From: Pseudopithomyces maydicus
Taxonomy: Eukaryota > Ascomycota > Dothideomycetes > Pleosporales > Didymosphaeriaceae
DNA: 64,000 nt
NCBI GenBank assembly: GCA_026873275.1
Contig: JANTUC010000016.1
Span: 992,001-1,056,000, forward strand
Direction of reading: 5' to 3'
The notes under the pieces: generated by a model
Told to the model about the DNA's origin: nothing
What the model saw: the letters and a program-made list of their open reading frames with translations, nothing else
The model's database searches: none
In this document: piece after piece, positions 21,863 to 32,362 of the stretch
Layout: every line of letters begins with the position of its first letter
Position numbering within the stretch: the stretch's first letter is position 1
Made by a program: the position numbers and the translations under genes

Positions 21863-22702
21863 CTACTTCAATTCAATCTTGGATGCCATAACCCGGGCGA
21901 ATTCTTCGAAGCATCCACAGTCGCACTTGGTCATCTTGCAGCTTGAAAGTACACGGCATTCGACTTCGACGTGCTTCGGTCGAAGTTTGACGTAAACTTG
22001 CGTACTGCATGCTTTAAACATATCCAAGTGCGACGGATGGGCAATAGTGGACCGCTTTGCGAGGCACAATGTGCCCGTGCCGGTTTTATCGCTGACTCCC
22101 AGCACGACCTTCAGATTCTCCAGCTTGTCGAAGTTTTCCTGCCAAACTGTTCGTGTGTACCGATTCACCGGAGGCATGTTCATACCCTTCTGGTCAAATC
22201 GCGGGTTCTTCAAAGTGAAGAAACGGCCCAGCGCACGATCCAGATCGCCAAACATGTAGGGAATCGTCAGTTCCTTGTAGCCTTTTGAGTCTAGGAAGCA
22301 GCTCAAATCAACTTCGAGGTTGCGGATCTGTTTCGCCACCCCAGCTGCTGGGTACCATTTCCGGTATTTCTTGCACGCATCGCAATAATTGTTGAAATTG
22401 CCTCCCTCGTGGTCATCAACTCTACTTCCTGGACAGAAATCTCTCCTCGCATCAATCAATCCATTCGGCACGGCGATTCGTACCGTATTCGCTTGGTAGA
22501 ACAGGCTGACGGCATCCTTCGACCATCCCGAGAACTTGGCGGCTTTGATGGCACGGACTTCGAAAATGGTCCAGAAAGATGCATTTGAAATAGGCCTCTC
22601 AATTCCAACAAAAGCCCTTATGATTTCGCGGAGGATTTCTTGAGGAATGGCTTGACCGAGTGGCGTAGTTAGCTGCATGCTCGCCTGTTGGGAGTTGTCC
22701 AT
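21863..22702 (-). CDS. Uncharacterised protein with F-box-like N-terminus
   Basis: A single exon of 279 aa. The N-terminus, AIPQEILREIIRAFVG, resembles the first helix of fungal F-box proteins, but the rest of the motif is weak. Two cysteine groups stand out: YCDACKKY near residue 108, and CKMTKCDCGCF near residue 258. They could bind metal. IRNLEVDLSCFL and LENLKVVLGV resemble the strands seen in fungal F-box proteins of the region's other genes. A TATA-like element lies 56 bp upstream. Function unknown. The gene lies in a locally AT-rich neighbourhood but has no frame break. Confidence 0.6.
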   Translation of the reverse strand: MDNSQQASMQLTTPLGQAIPQEILREIIRAFVGIERPISNASFWTIFEVRAIKAAKFSGWSKDAVSLFYQANTVRIAVPNGLIDARRDFCPGSRVDDHEGGNFNNYCDACKKYRKWYPAAGVAKQIRNLEVDLSCFLDSKGYKELTIPYMFGDLDRALGRFFTLKNPRFDQKGMNMPPVNRYTRTVWQENFDKLENLKVVLGVSDKTGTGTLCLAKRSTIAHPSHLDMFKACSTQVYVKLRPKHVEVECRVLSSCKMTKCDCGCFEEFARVMASKIELK

Positions 22703-23329
22703 TGTAGCTTCGCGGAGTGATGGACATCTGGTGTTGCTGTAGAGCTTCTGACATAGCCTTTATATATACTTTGTGGCCTTAAATAAACCCAGGTTGACTG
22801 TGTCTTCAACCATACGAGACGGATTGCAAACGAAAAGGCATGGGCACGTGCCCATATTTTTGCATAGTTAAGAACCATTTGGAATATACTATCAGTGAAA
22901 AGGCTGAGTGATTATCATTGTGGAATAATGTTAATTTATAGTGTACGAACAGATGTGAATGCAATCGGTGAACACATGGAAACATGTTCGCGCACATGTA
23001 CATGTAGTGGTTCCAGCGCTGCCTATTGTACAGAACGCACGCATCAGGGTAAGTCAATACTGTCTGAAACCCAAATGTTGTACATAAAACACTTGATACA
23101 CTGGATTCTCGACATTCTACAAACGTTTTATGTTGATGTCTTTGCAAGAGACTGTGATCACAACTACACTATGCAAGATACGCTCACTACTCTCAATGCG
23201 GCTAGTAGAGCGCTAAACCGAATGGGACGTGCGTGGAAGTAAGGGAGGTTAGTCTAGTTTTCGTCCATCCACACGCGTCCACGAGCGTGCCCGAACACTT
23301 GAATTTACAACCTCGCGCCTTCTCAGAAA
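22703..23329. promoter_or_regulatory. Divergent intergenic region
   Basis: 627 bp between divergent starts at 22702 and 23330. Open frames inside are short, Cys/His-rich and without domain. A possible donor (GTAAGG at about 23237) and an acceptor just before 23330 leave room for a 5' UTR intron of the rhomboid gene. Confidence 0.4.
22758..22766 (-). promoter_or_regulatory. TATA box candidate
   Basis: TATATAAAG on the minus strand, 56 bp upstream of the start codon at 22702. Confidence 0.4.
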
Positions 23330-24364
23330 ATGTGGTGGGCAATACCTGCCCTTTCAGTCGGATGGGTGATGGGTAAGCCTACACCGTTGTCACCACCTCC
23401 CACCCTCTGGAAACCTGCACTATACACCCTGGGCGCAACCACCACAGCTTATATCGGTCTTGCTGCAATCGAGGGATTGCACAATCGTCTTACCAACGGA
23501 GCGTATGCCCGTAAATTGAGAGAACGAAAAAGGGACTACGCCTTGCACCAATCGACACGTCGTTCATTAGCCATTTCTGGGGGCCTTTCACTCACGGTTG
23601 TTGGCCTAAACCTTGCGGTATTCTACTGGGGCCAGCATAATCCAAAGAATTACTTGAAGCTTGCCGACTGCCATCAAACGAATTGGAAGCGCAATTGGAC
23701 TCTCCTGACAGCCGCCTTCTGTCACATGAGTTGGGAACATCTTGCTGTGAACATGGTATCGTTGGTGCCCGGAATTCCTCCTCTTCTCCAGACCTGTGGC
23801 CAGAGTCCATACCAATTCGTGGCCTTTTACTGCTCTGCTGCAATCTTCAGCTCGTATGCTCAACGGATTGTATCATATAATCGATGGACTCATTCGTGGG
23901 TATCGTTCTTCGGATTCACTGCGCCTCGCATATTGGGTGCTAGCGGTGTCGCAATGGCAGTGTTCACTACATCGTGTTTGTCACAGCCATGGAAATCGTT
24001 ATCGTTTCTCACATCCGCATGGACATTGAGCTATCAGGTCACGAATGATGTTTTAGGCTTGCTTTATAGTAAAGAAGCGATCGGGTTTGCTGTGAGTTTT
24101 GATTAGTCCTCATTGTTGCCCTGAGCTAACTTTGTTCGCTAGGCGCATTTAGCTGGTGCCCTTTACGGAGCCGCATACACTTATCTTAACCTCGACCATT
24201 TTGTTTGGAAACCGCTCGTACGCTTCTTCAGTGGACATGACGAAAGACAAGACCGACAAGACCAACAAGACCGACAAGACCGACCAAAGCCCCGGAATCA
24301 ATCTCGGAAAAATGATGATCTCATTCTCGACGAGCTTGTTCGTCGATTGAACTCAACTATTTAA
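23330..24364 (+). CDS. Rhomboid-family intramembrane serine protease
   Basis: An integral-membrane serine protease of the rhomboid family, probably the mitochondrial (PARL/Pcp1-like) kind. Exon 1 is 23330-24091 and exon 2 is 24143-24364, with a 51-nt intron carrying a GCTAAC branch (327 aa). Several membrane spans are seen, the first near residues 28-48. The rhomboid core has FCHMSWEHLAVNM, the catalytic Ser in ILGASGVAMAVF (near 205) and the catalytic His in AAHLAGALYGAAY at the start of exon 2 (His256). The serine-histidine dyad is therefore only complete after splicing. The cytosolic or matrix tail has a DRQDQQDRQDR microrepeat. Mitochondrial location is inferred; no clear presequence is seen. 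Confidence 0.85.
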
Positions 24365-25016
24365 ATAGGATTCGACACATCTCCAGGCCACGGGATTCTG
24401 CGCTCCTGGATCCCGCTTATACTCTGACCATTCTATACTTTGCCGCAGTGTAGAGCTGAAGGGCTTTAGGCCTCATATACTTCTACAAGCCCAAACACAT
24501 CATTAAAGCCCGGCCTTAGGAATTCCGGTTGAAAGTTACCCATGAAGCTGCGGGAAAAAAGACGTAAGCGCACCATGAAACGCAATGTTCGACTTACGTC
24601 AACATATCTATCCTTGTATAATTAAATAAGAATATATTTAGCGAAATATCGACGCCGATGTGACTCACGAAATGTTCAGCAAACGCCATCTTCTTTCCCT
24701 GATACCACTTTTTCTTGAGACCTTTTGTCCAACATGTAGGCACGTCAGGTTGGCGTTATGTCAAGCTAGCGTGTTTCTCATGGACCTGACACGTACCTGT
24801 TCAGGGCTGTATTAACCAAGTCAATATGTAGTGAGACACATTGTGAGAATTGATCGAAGGTGAATGTGAAAACGGTAAACTGAGATCGGTTGACGTGGTT
24901 GATTCAACCGCGGCGCGCCCCGCCAAATCTTCGCTCTAGAATATTTATAGAGGCTCTCACCTCCTCACTCTATCTTTGCCCTCTTTGCGCCCGCTCCAGT
25001 TTCTCAACTCGCGATC
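24365..25016. other. Spacer with one inverted repeat
   Basis: 652 bp, AT-rich around 24600-24660. No open frame is found. It contains an 8-bp perfect inverted repeat and the promoter of the downstream F-box gene. Confidence 0.45.
24561..24600. repeat. Inverted repeat GACGTAAG / CTTACGTC
   Basis: Perfect 8-bp arms at 24561-24568 and 24593-24600 with a 24-nt loop. GACGTAAG overlaps a bZIP (CRE/ATF-like) half-site. It may be a hairpin or paired binding sites; chance is also possible. Confidence 0.35.
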
Positions 25017-26408
25017 ATGGAACACAACGCCCCGCAATCGAAAGAGACCGCCATGGACGATTGGATCCCAACAGTCTTGCCGTTCAGCAACACGGAAAAG
25101 ATTGAAGGTACACCTGAAGTGCCCGTTACCTTCGAGGGATTCAATTGGTCTTTCAAAGCAAATTTGCCTGCCGATATGGTCCAGTTCCGTGGTGGCCGCC
25201 TCCAATATACATCAGCGGAAGCCTTGGACAACCAAATGCTGGACGCCTCGTCCTCCAGCAACACAGCAAAGGCTGAAGGCGCATCCAAAACTCCGTTCGC
25301 CTTCGTGGGATTCAATTGGTCTTTGAAAGCAGGCCAGCCTAACAGCGTGATCAAATTCCCTGCTAGCCAGTTCCAATACACAATGGCAGAACCCCAACCA
25401 TCTAGCATCTAGGGCTCCGCTCCCGATCCCCCCACAATCAGCCTGACCGGACCCTTCACCTTCCGCGCCGCCGTACCCGACCTGTCCGACCCCAGCATCC
25501 CGCCCAAGGTATCCCGCTACCACTTCGACGGTCGCCCGCCAACCTCATGGAACGACCTCCCCAGCGAGATCCATATTCAAATCCTCGAGCATATCGTCAA
25601 GTACAACGCGCCCGTCTCCTCCTCCACCCGCACAAAGTACTTCAAGAAGCTCTTCCTCGCACTCCAGCTCGTCAATAAGCGCACCTGCGACCAAGCCCGC
25701 CACATCTACCAGCAGAACCGCTTCGTCCTCATCCACGGCCTCGACTACCTGGGTTCCCAGTCCACCATCGCGCAGCACGCCCCGCGCTTCAGCCGCGGCA
25801 TGCCCACCGCCTTCGCGAACAAAGTGCTCAAGCACCCGCACCCGGTGCTCTGCGCGGGCATCAAGCGGCTCGAGCTGCACTTCTACCCGCAGTCGATCGC
25901 TGACCGAAATCTGCTCGCGGACCTGTACTCGTTTGCGCCGCTGTTCCGGCACCGGGCGCACATCCGGGAGGTGAACATGAGGAGTGGCCCGTTTGCGCTC
26001 GTGCTGGAGGAGAACAACGCGCGGCGGATCAAGTGGCAGACCTTCTTCCCCTGTGTGCGCCGGCTGAAGGTCAAATTTGACTTTCAGCGGACGAAGAGCC
26101 ATCATGGCGTTGTCACGCATAATCATACGCGGGTGGTGCACTCGGATGATAATTGCTACGATGCGCAGCGGATGGCGTTTGTGTCCATGCTGAATTTGTT
26201 CGAGACGGCGTTTCCTAATGTGGAGAAGGTGGAGGTGGAGGTGCGGAACTTGTTTTGCTTGGGGCATTCGGGGTATTGGAGTAGGGAGGAGGGGTCGAAG
26301 AAGATTCCGATGCCGCCGTATGGGTGTTGCAAGGTTGGGTGTCCGGCGCGGATTGGCATGGCGTTGGAGGCGGCGTTGCTGAGGTCTTCTTGGGACGAGG
26401 AGCTCTAG
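25017..26408 (+). pseudogene. F-box protein gene interrupted by a single in-frame TAG
   Basis: One reading frame runs from ATG 25017 to the stop ending at 26408 (464 codons), broken only by a TAG at 25410-25412. Before it lie two tandem 57-residue repeats (EGFNWSFKANLP... and VGFNWSLKAGQP...). After it come a third, divergent unit (SLTGPFTFRAAVPDLSD) and an F-box (SWNDLPSEIHIQILEHIV). There follow LELHFYPQ, VRRLKVKFDF and a Cys-bearing C-terminus (YGCCKVGCPARIG). No ATG exists between the TAG and 25800, so the downstream half has no independent start that keeps the F-box. A CAG-to-TAG change (CpA to TpA, the context mutated by RIP) would explain it. A sequencing error or stop readthrough are alternatives. 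Confidence 0.65.
25086..25412 (+). repeat. Two tandem copies of a 171-bp coding repeat
   Basis: The copies start at 25086 and 25257. Both open AGCAACAC and share GGATTCAATTGGTCTTT at the same offset. They are in frame (57 codons) and diverged, so the duplication is old. The second copy ends at the TAG. Confidence 0.75.
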
Positions 26409-26657
26409 TCTCGTGGGGAAGCTCGACTTTGAGGTCAATTTCGGGATGAGGACCATCGCTGATCGCAGCAGATCAGCTACATGGGAGGACAGGGTTGACG
26501 TCTCGTCTGAAAGAAACAGATGATTAAGGAAGAGGAATGAGAAACGAGGGGAGGATTACTTGGCCCAAATACAACCTGCCATCCTAATGCCAAACTTATC
26601 AAGCTCCAATTATATATTCTGCGTGCCGTATGCCATTCATTCAATTCACTTAACATT

Positions 26658-28115
26658 CTAAGCCCATGCCTCACTATCGTACCTTAACTTCGATCGTCCC
26701 TCCATCGCCTGATCCACCATACTCTCCACCTGTCCTACAAAGTCTTTGTCGAAGAACGCAACACCAAGCTCTTGACTGGTAAACCAACTCGCTCGATCCA
26801 GATTACCTGATCCCAGAACCACAACTTCACTATCTGCAATCATCATCTTCAGATGGCTCTGCTGCGGTTCGCTACCCTCCTGGCCTCTCTTTTTGGCTCC
26901 ACCTTTAGGCTCGAAGTAGGACACTCTGAGTCTTCCCAGACGAGGCATCGCGATAGCGGTCTCTTCATCGTATGTTGGACCGCACGGCACCAGCTTCTTA
27001 TAGCGTTTGATGAGGGTGTTGATGCAGCGCGATGTGGTGGTGCCGGCTGTGACGAGCTGCTCCAGAATCATGAGACGCGAGGATGTCAAGATGGAAACAT
27101 CGATGCCGCGCTGGAGTGCAGCTAGGATAGCGGAGAGGACAGGCGGTGAGGTGACGTTCGGACTCTGAATTCGGATACTTTTTTCTGCTTTGGACAGCAG
27201 TGTGAGGACGAAAGAATTCAGTGGCGTAGGCGGCGCAGTTACAAGTTCTGTGGATGCAAAAGGCTGGAATCGCGGGTTCCGTCGGTGGGGCGAGGGAAGG
27301 AATACTGTGGGGATGGCCGAGATGGTGGAGGATTTTGTGGTCGATGAGAAGTGTGTGACTATGTTGGCATGTCCGAGATCAGATGTCTCTGCAATGTTGG
27401 CATGCCAGGGTTTGGAGTCCTCCAGGGTAGTTGCGGGTAGGTCGGGAGGCGTTTGACGTAGCCAGTATTCTTCATAGAACTTTGTGAATTGGTCGACTAT
27501 GGGCCCAGTACAGGTGATTGCACCCTCGAACCATTCCTCCCAACTTATGTTGCATGAGGGCAGGACAACGGTTTGCCGGTCGACAATTATGAACTTAGGG
27601 TGCATAACGCTGAACGGCAGGATGAAGATGGATTTGATCTGAAGGTCCAGGCCACCAAGCTCGCTTGGATCCGGAAGACCAAATTGTTTCGTCCATGATG
27701 ACTGATCGTAGATCTGTCCTTCCGCAGATTGTTTGTGGAAGAGCTTTTGAAAGAGGGATGATGATGAAAAACACAACCGCACTCTAATTCTTTCTGTTCC
27801 GCGACAGATAGCTTTGTGAGAGAGGTTGCGCAAAACTTTGTTTAGGGTCTCGAGGCTTGAAGAGCGAGCCCAAAAGCAGGTCACGAGAATGAGTTCATGA
27901 TTGGTGGTTTCCAGCAACGGCGCAAGCGATCGATATATAGCATCTCCAGTTCCAGTCATGAATGAGTTTACAGTTGACTTTGTGATTAGCGACCGCGAGT
28001 ATTTGGCATAGTAGTTTGGGTCATCTCGATAGTTTTTCTGTGCCGCTACATCTAGTGACCTTATGAATGGCTCTAAGACCGGCGGTGATACTGATGCAGA
28101 CGTAGCGGGAGCCAT
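26658..28115 (-). CDS. Phospholipase D-like protein with two HKD motifs
   Basis: A PLD-superfamily phosphodiesterase, 485 aa in one exon. Both half-sites are intact: HPKFIIVD followed by LPSCNISWEEWFEG (near residue 170), and HLKMMIAD followed by VLGSGNLDRASW (near residue 419). The two HxKxxxxD motifs form one active site through a phospho-His intermediate in this superfamily. There is no signal peptide or PX/PH domain, so this is not a classical membrane PLD. The substrate could be a phospholipid or a nucleic acid. The middle (residues 230-300) is Ser/Thr/Pro-rich. It is divergent from RRP4. Confidence 0.85.
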   Translation of the reverse strand: MAPATSASVSPPVLEPFIRSLDVAAQKNYRDDPNYYAKYSRSLITKSTVNSFMTGTGDAIYRSLAPLLETTNHELILVTCFWARSSSLETLNKVLRNLSHKAICRGTERIRVRLCFSSSSLFQKLFHKQSAEGQIYDQSSWTKQFGLPDPSELGGLDLQIKSIFILPFSVMHPKFIIVDRQTVVLPSCNISWEEWFEGAITCTGPIVDQFTKFYEEYWLRQTPPDLPATTLEDSKPWHANIAETSDLGHANIVTHFSSTTKSSTISAIPTVFLPSPHRRNPRFQPFASTELVTAPPTPLNSFVLTLLSKAEKSIRIQSPNVTSPPVLSAILAALQRGIDVSILTSSRLMILEQLVTAGTTTSRCINTLIKRYKKLVPCGPTYDEETAIAMPRLGRLRVSYFEPKGGAKKRGQEGSEPQQSHLKMMIADSEVVVLGSGNLDRASWFTSQELGVAFFDKDFVGQVESMVDQAMEGRSKLRYDSEAWA

Positions 28116-28689
28116 GGCGTCTACCTAGAACAGGCTTCCTAATTGATTTGATATCTGCAAACAAGAATTCATGGTTAAAAGTTTGGATAAAAACAGCGCG
28201 CCGTAAGTACACATACTGGAGCGATTGAGTTCATACAAAGCTTCTTATTATCGATAGAAAGGAGTAGGCGAGAAGCGCGTTTCGCGGCTTACTTTTCGCG
28301 TCTTCGCAGCCAGATGGAATAGTGTGCTAGAAAAATGAAGCAGAGCGTACAACTGATGATGATGAGATGGTCACAGGACCCACAAACGAACAGTATAGCA
28401 CCTGCCGTACGGTCAGGACGTTCCTTCCACCAGCATGACGTTGGGGCACTGGGACCTCCATCACGCTCGCGCTCTGCGCTAATCCTTTTCTGTACAAGGC
28501 TTGCAAGGGTAGCTTGAATGAACATTATCCCCGCCAAAATTTCAAGCTCAGCGCAACATAACCTCTCCACGCATACCGACTGTATATCCAATTTGACGAG
28601 CACCGAATATAAAAAATACATTCGCCGCTGGACATACCCCATTTACACTACAACGCTCTCCGCGCCACCGGCGGCACCCGCAGTCCAAC
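28116..28689. promoter_or_regulatory. Divergent intergenic region PLD-like / RRP4
   Basis: 574 bp between divergent genes. On the minus strand an open frame (28289-28642; possible start 28525) ends in a hydrophobic stretch (DHLIIISCTLCFIFLAHYSI) and RRREK. It could be a tiny membrane protein, but nothing else supports it. Confidence 0.4.
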
Positions 28690-29706
28690 ATGCCCGTCAC
28701 CATTCTCCCACCCTCAGCGCCCGTCGCATCTTCCCACATCAACCGCCACGATGACTCGGACGAAGAAATGTCCGACGACGATATTCCCCTGCAGACCGCC
28801 CGCTCCATCGTCACCCCCGGCGAAACCATAACCTCGGACCCGCAATGGATGCGCGGCCACGGCACCTACGTCGCCCCCGAAACAAGCACCATCATCTCCA
28901 CCGTCGCCGGCCACCTGCACAAGACCAACAAGCTACTCTCTGTCCAGCCACTCCGCGCGCGGTATACCCCGGAAATTGGAGACTTGGTCGTCGGTCGCAT
29001 CGTATCGGTTCAGACGAAGAAGTGGACTGTGGATATTGCGGCGCCGATGCTGGCGTCGCTGCCGTTGAGTGCGATTAATCTGCCAGGAGGTATTCTGCGG
29101 AGAAGGACGGCGGTCGATGAGTTGAATATCAGGACGTTCTTTTCCGAGGGGGATTTGCTGGTTGCAGAGGTGCAGAGTCTGCACGGAGATAATACCGCAT
29201 CACTGCATACGCGATCGCTGAAATACGGGAAGCTGCGAAACGGCATGTTCACCAGTCTGAGCGGCGCGGGAGGCGGTATCCTTTCGCGGAGAGGAGGTGT
29301 CGTGCGATCCAAGAGGCAGACATTCACGTTGCAAACCGCGGCGGGCGAGGTCGATGTCGTGCTGGGCGTTAACGGTTACATTTTCGTGTCGGTCCACAAG
29401 AAGTCGAAAGAGGACCAGAAAGATGTCAGCATCACCTCGCTGGAACAGGGGGTTTCCGAGACGCTGTATTCGAGCCAGAACGATGAGATGAGCCCGGAGC
29501 TTGCGAAGGAGATCACGCGGGTGAGCACCCTGGTCAAGGGCCTCGTAGCGTGCGGAAGGCGCGTGGACGAAGAGATGATAGTGCGTGTGTACGAGGGCGC
29601 GGTGGACCTGGAGGCGGAAGAGAAGGTTATGGGTAGTACAGATAGAGCGGGAGGCGCAAAGGGGGTCGTGGAGTCGGTCTTGGCAAGACTGGAGATGGGT
29701 GGTTGA
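28690..29706 (+). CDS. RRP4: Exosome complex component Rrp4
   Basis: Rrp4 is an S1/KH cap subunit of the RNA exosome, which trims rRNA precursors and degrades RNA in nucleus and cytoplasm. It is a single exon of 338 aa. After an acidic N-terminus (DDSDEEMSDDDIPL), the conserved GHGTYV motif is followed by the S1 domain (RYTPEIGDLVVGRIVSVQTK, then WTVDIAAPMLASLPLSAINLP, and FFSEGDLLVAEVQSLHGD). LHTRSLKYGKLRNGMFTSL links to the KH-like region with VVLGVNGYIFVS. All family blocks are in order and length is normal. No frame break was found. Confidence 0.93.
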   Translation: MPVTILPPSAPVASSHINRHDDSDEEMSDDDIPLQTARSIVTPGETITSDPQWMRGHGTYVAPETSTIISTVAGHLHKTNKLLSVQPLRARYTPEIGDLVVGRIVSVQTKKWTVDIAAPMLASLPLSAINLPGGILRRRTAVDELNIRTFFSEGDLLVAEVQSLHGDNTASLHTRSLKYGKLRNGMFTSLSGAGGGILSRRGGVVRSKRQTFTLQTAAGEVDVVLGVNGYIFVSVHKKSKEDQKDVSITSLEQGVSETLYSSQNDEMSPELAKEITRVSTLVKGLVACGRRVDEEMIVRVYEGAVDLEAEEKVMGSTDRAGGAKGVVESVLARLEMGG

Positions 29707-30640
29707 GCGAGACGATTCGACTTTGCAATCGAAACTCCAGAAAAGGACTCATGCAGCACTAAGCGTTCGCGAAGGCATGAAGAGCCACAGCGACCACACA
29801 CTCGATAGTGGTGTTGACCAATATTCACAGTGACGAGCCTCAAGGAAGATTTCCGGAAACAAGCTGTTTAGTATAGCTTCGCTGTCCCGGATCGTAGCTG
29901 TCTCGCAAGTTCATTGCGCTTTAGGCTGTCGGTTCTCACACCACACCCAGCGGCCACCTTATACATGCCCATGCCGGCATCATATCAAATACAAATTTAA
30001 ACTCCCCACCGTTGTACTTGACTCCTCACTCCCCTCGTGACTCTTGATATGCCTCCCCAAATCCCCCTAAAAAAAAATCCTCCCACCCCCCTCGTGTCAC
30101 CCGAGTCACCTGGGCAGTGTGTGTGATGCGGCAAGAGGAAGAGATTGGGGATGGGGTCTACAAGACTTTGGCTGTCCTTTGAGTAGCTAGTCCAAGGTAC
30201 TCTTCTCATTGAGAGTGGATTCTGCTGCCATTCAAAAGTTGCATGCCTACAGAAGTTTTTACCGGCGAGAGGAGATTGGCAGAAGTCCATAGTGTACACA
30301 ATCGATGAAAGCAATATATATCTCATCAGTGCTATAAACGCATTACTTCCCCAGGACCAGCGACAAGCAGATTGCAGCCGTCGCCGCGGCGCTCCCACCC
30401 ATATCCAAGACGCCGACCCAGTCACAAGCAAGCCAGTCGCAGCTACAAGCGCGCAAAGTTCAATACAAGAAAGCCCTCCCAACCTTTTGATCACCAAGCC
30501 GCCACCCGCCAAATCCAAACAGAAGGAGGAATGTCCAAGAAAGAGAAGAAGAATGTATGTAATCACACGTGCCATCAAGCGAGTCAAGCAACACCCAACT
30601 CAACCTCAACCACTTAAGGGAGTCCAAAAGCGCCGCAACT
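29707..30640. other. Convergent 3' region RRP4 / wetA
   Basis: 934 bp between convergent stop codons. It holds poly-A and poly-C tracts near 30060-30090. Open frames on both strands have no domain. It is long for a 3' region, so a long wetA 3' UTR or an unseen non-coding RNA is possible. Confidence 0.4.
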
Positions 30641-32362
30641 CTAGCTCTCCAGCACAAGCAATCCTTCCTTCTCCAACCTCCCCAGGTCCCCTCCCGCTTC
30701 TATCACCGCCTTCACCGCGGCCTGGCTCAGCTTCCTCCGCTTCTCCGCCGCCTCTTTCTCCCGCCGGGCTTTCGTCTTGCTGCTTCCGCTCGGCGCCACG
30801 CCCGTTAGAATCTTCCTGCTGTCGTCGGGCGTGAAGTTCACGAAGCCGCCTCCCATGGAGGCACCCCTACTATGTGCGTGGGACAGCTGCTGTGAAGAAT
30901 TGGACGACTTCCTCCGGGACGCGGTGCGGTTGTTGGGATGAGATGAGTGCCGTCTGCGCGTGAAGCGCGGCTGGGGTGACAGTGATGGCGAGCGAGAAGG
31001 TGGGTTTGCGGGACCATGACCAATGGGTATGCCTGGCGTTGATGGGTAGACCGCAGCATAGGGCGACATGTCGAACGACGAGGCTGAGTGCGCCATCCCA
31101 GCCGTGCTGCCATCGAGCTCGGATGCGAAGCCCCCGAACGCCGTGCCATCACAAGAGATACCCAGCCCTGCGCCAGCGGTAGAAGCCGTGCCAAATCCCA
31201 TGCTATGTCTTGCTGACCGTGAGGACGAGCCCTGGTACGCAGACGGTGTGGATGGTTGTGTCACGGGGATCGACCCCGAAGCAGTGCTCCACCAGCCGGC
31301 GGTCTTGGAGGCAGACTGGAAGTCCGGTGATGACGAAAAGGATGCGAAGTCTAGACTTGGGGAGGCTCCGGTACCCCACATGTCCATGGGGATCCGGCTG
31401 GATGGGGGCGGAGTTTGCAAGGCTGAGAGAGCGGCCGTGTTCGTGATGTATGCGCCGCCCATTGCGTCGTTGGAAAGCTGGAATGGGTCGACCATGCTGT
31501 TTTCTGCATTTACATCTATTGCTGGGGAGGATAGAGGGGTTAATTGGTAATGTGATGACTGGATGCCCGGTGAGGTTGATACTGCATTTCCTGGTAATGG
31601 TGACACGGCTATGGTGTAAGGCTGAGGATCACGCGGGAAGAAACCGTTGGATTGTTCCTCTTGGGCGAGTTTTGTCGATGATGGTGGAGAGTGGATTCCA
31701 TTCGGAGACATATGAAAATTAAAAGCCTCTGCCGCAGTATCAACTTTGCGTGTCCAAAGATCCTGGAAGCCAGCGCGATAAGTCGAAGGTCGCATCATCT
31801 TGCTGATGGTGCTCGAGCCGGCGGACTTTTTCTGGGCTGTCTTGTGAACTCCGTGGCGAATTGGTCGATCTGGACTTAGTAATTCTTTCCTCGATGGTTT
31901 CGCAATGCGCGGATTTGGGGAGGAAGGCTGCGAGGCAGGTCGTGATTCGAGATCATCTAGTATGAACAGTTCCTCGAAACTGCACAACACTGGATCGCTC
32001 GAGCTGGCCTTGCCACCGCTATGAGGATAAATAGAAGAAGGAGTGTTATCGATGAGGGGCGAGGCTGCGTTTTGTTCCTCAAGTCGTTGGACAGCCTTGT
32101 GCCAAGCGACATCCTCGTTCGAGGTGCCCCAATTGGGCAAGGTGGTGGTTGTGTCGCACGGGTCGCTCCCATTCGAGGAAGGTTCCTCAAAGAGATAGGA
32201 CAAATCCTCCGAGCTGGACTGGCCCGTGGTAGTGTCGCTGTACTGCTGGAACAGGTCTGGCTCAATGTATTGGTCAAAAAGTTGATCTAGGTCGATGGTT
32301 TCGATCCCTTTGTCAGGTATTGGCCGCATTGAGAACTCAGTGTGCGCAAGTAGGGATGTCAT
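30641..32362 (-). CDS. wetA: Developmental regulator WetA
   Basis: WetA completes conidium maturation (spore wall, trehalose, dormancy) and acts late in the BrlA-AbaA-WetA cascade. The C-terminus carries the diagnostic block: GFVNFTPDDSRKILTGVAPS, GSSKTKARREKEAAEKRRKL, then SQAAVKAVIEAGGDLGRL. The N-terminus has the short acidic motif DLDQLFDQYIEPDLFQQY, like the start of Aspergillus WetA. In between it is Ser/Pro/Thr-rich and probably disordered, as in the family. I start at 32362 (MTSLLAHTEF), giving 573 aa. The frame is open to 32548, which would add a hydrophobic 62-residue extension that does not fit a nuclear regulator. The 1.3-kb upstream region fits a regulated developmental gene. Confidence 0.88.
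   Translation of the reverse strand: MTSLLAHTEFSMRPIPDKGIETIDLDQLFDQYIEPDLFQQYSDTTTGQSSSEDLSYLFEEPSSNGSDPCDTTTTLPNWGTSNEDVAWHKAVQRLEEQNAASPLIDNTPSSIYPHSGGKASSSDPVLCSFEELFILDDLESRPASQPSSPNPRIAKPSRKELLSPDRPIRHGVHKTAQKKSAGSSTISKMMRPSTYRAGFQDLWTRKVDTAAEAFNFHMSPNGIHSPPSSTKLAQEEQSNGFFPRDPQPYTIAVSPLPGNAVSTSPGIQSSHYQLTPLSSPAIDVNAENSMVDPFQLSNDAMGGAYITNTAALSALQTPPPSSRIPMDMWGTGASPSLDFASFSSSPDFQSASKTAGWWSTASGSIPVTQPSTPSAYQGSSSRSARHSMGFGTASTAGAGLGISCDGTAFGGFASELDGSTAGMAHSASSFDMSPYAAVYPSTPGIPIGHGPANPPSRSPSLSPQPRFTRRRHSSHPNNRTASRRKSSNSSQQLSHAHSRGASMGGGFVNFTPDDSRKILTGVAPSGSSKTKARREKEAAEKRRKLSQAAVKAVIEAGGDLGRLEKEGLLVLES

Noticed and set aside
23366..23450. GTAAGC donor early in the rhomboid gene as an intron
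   Set aside because: The frame stays open and reads into a plausible first membrane span, so removal is not needed.
25545..26456. 303-codon open frame on the minus strand
   Set aside because: Its composition is Arg/His/Pro-biased and it is the shadow of the F-box gene.
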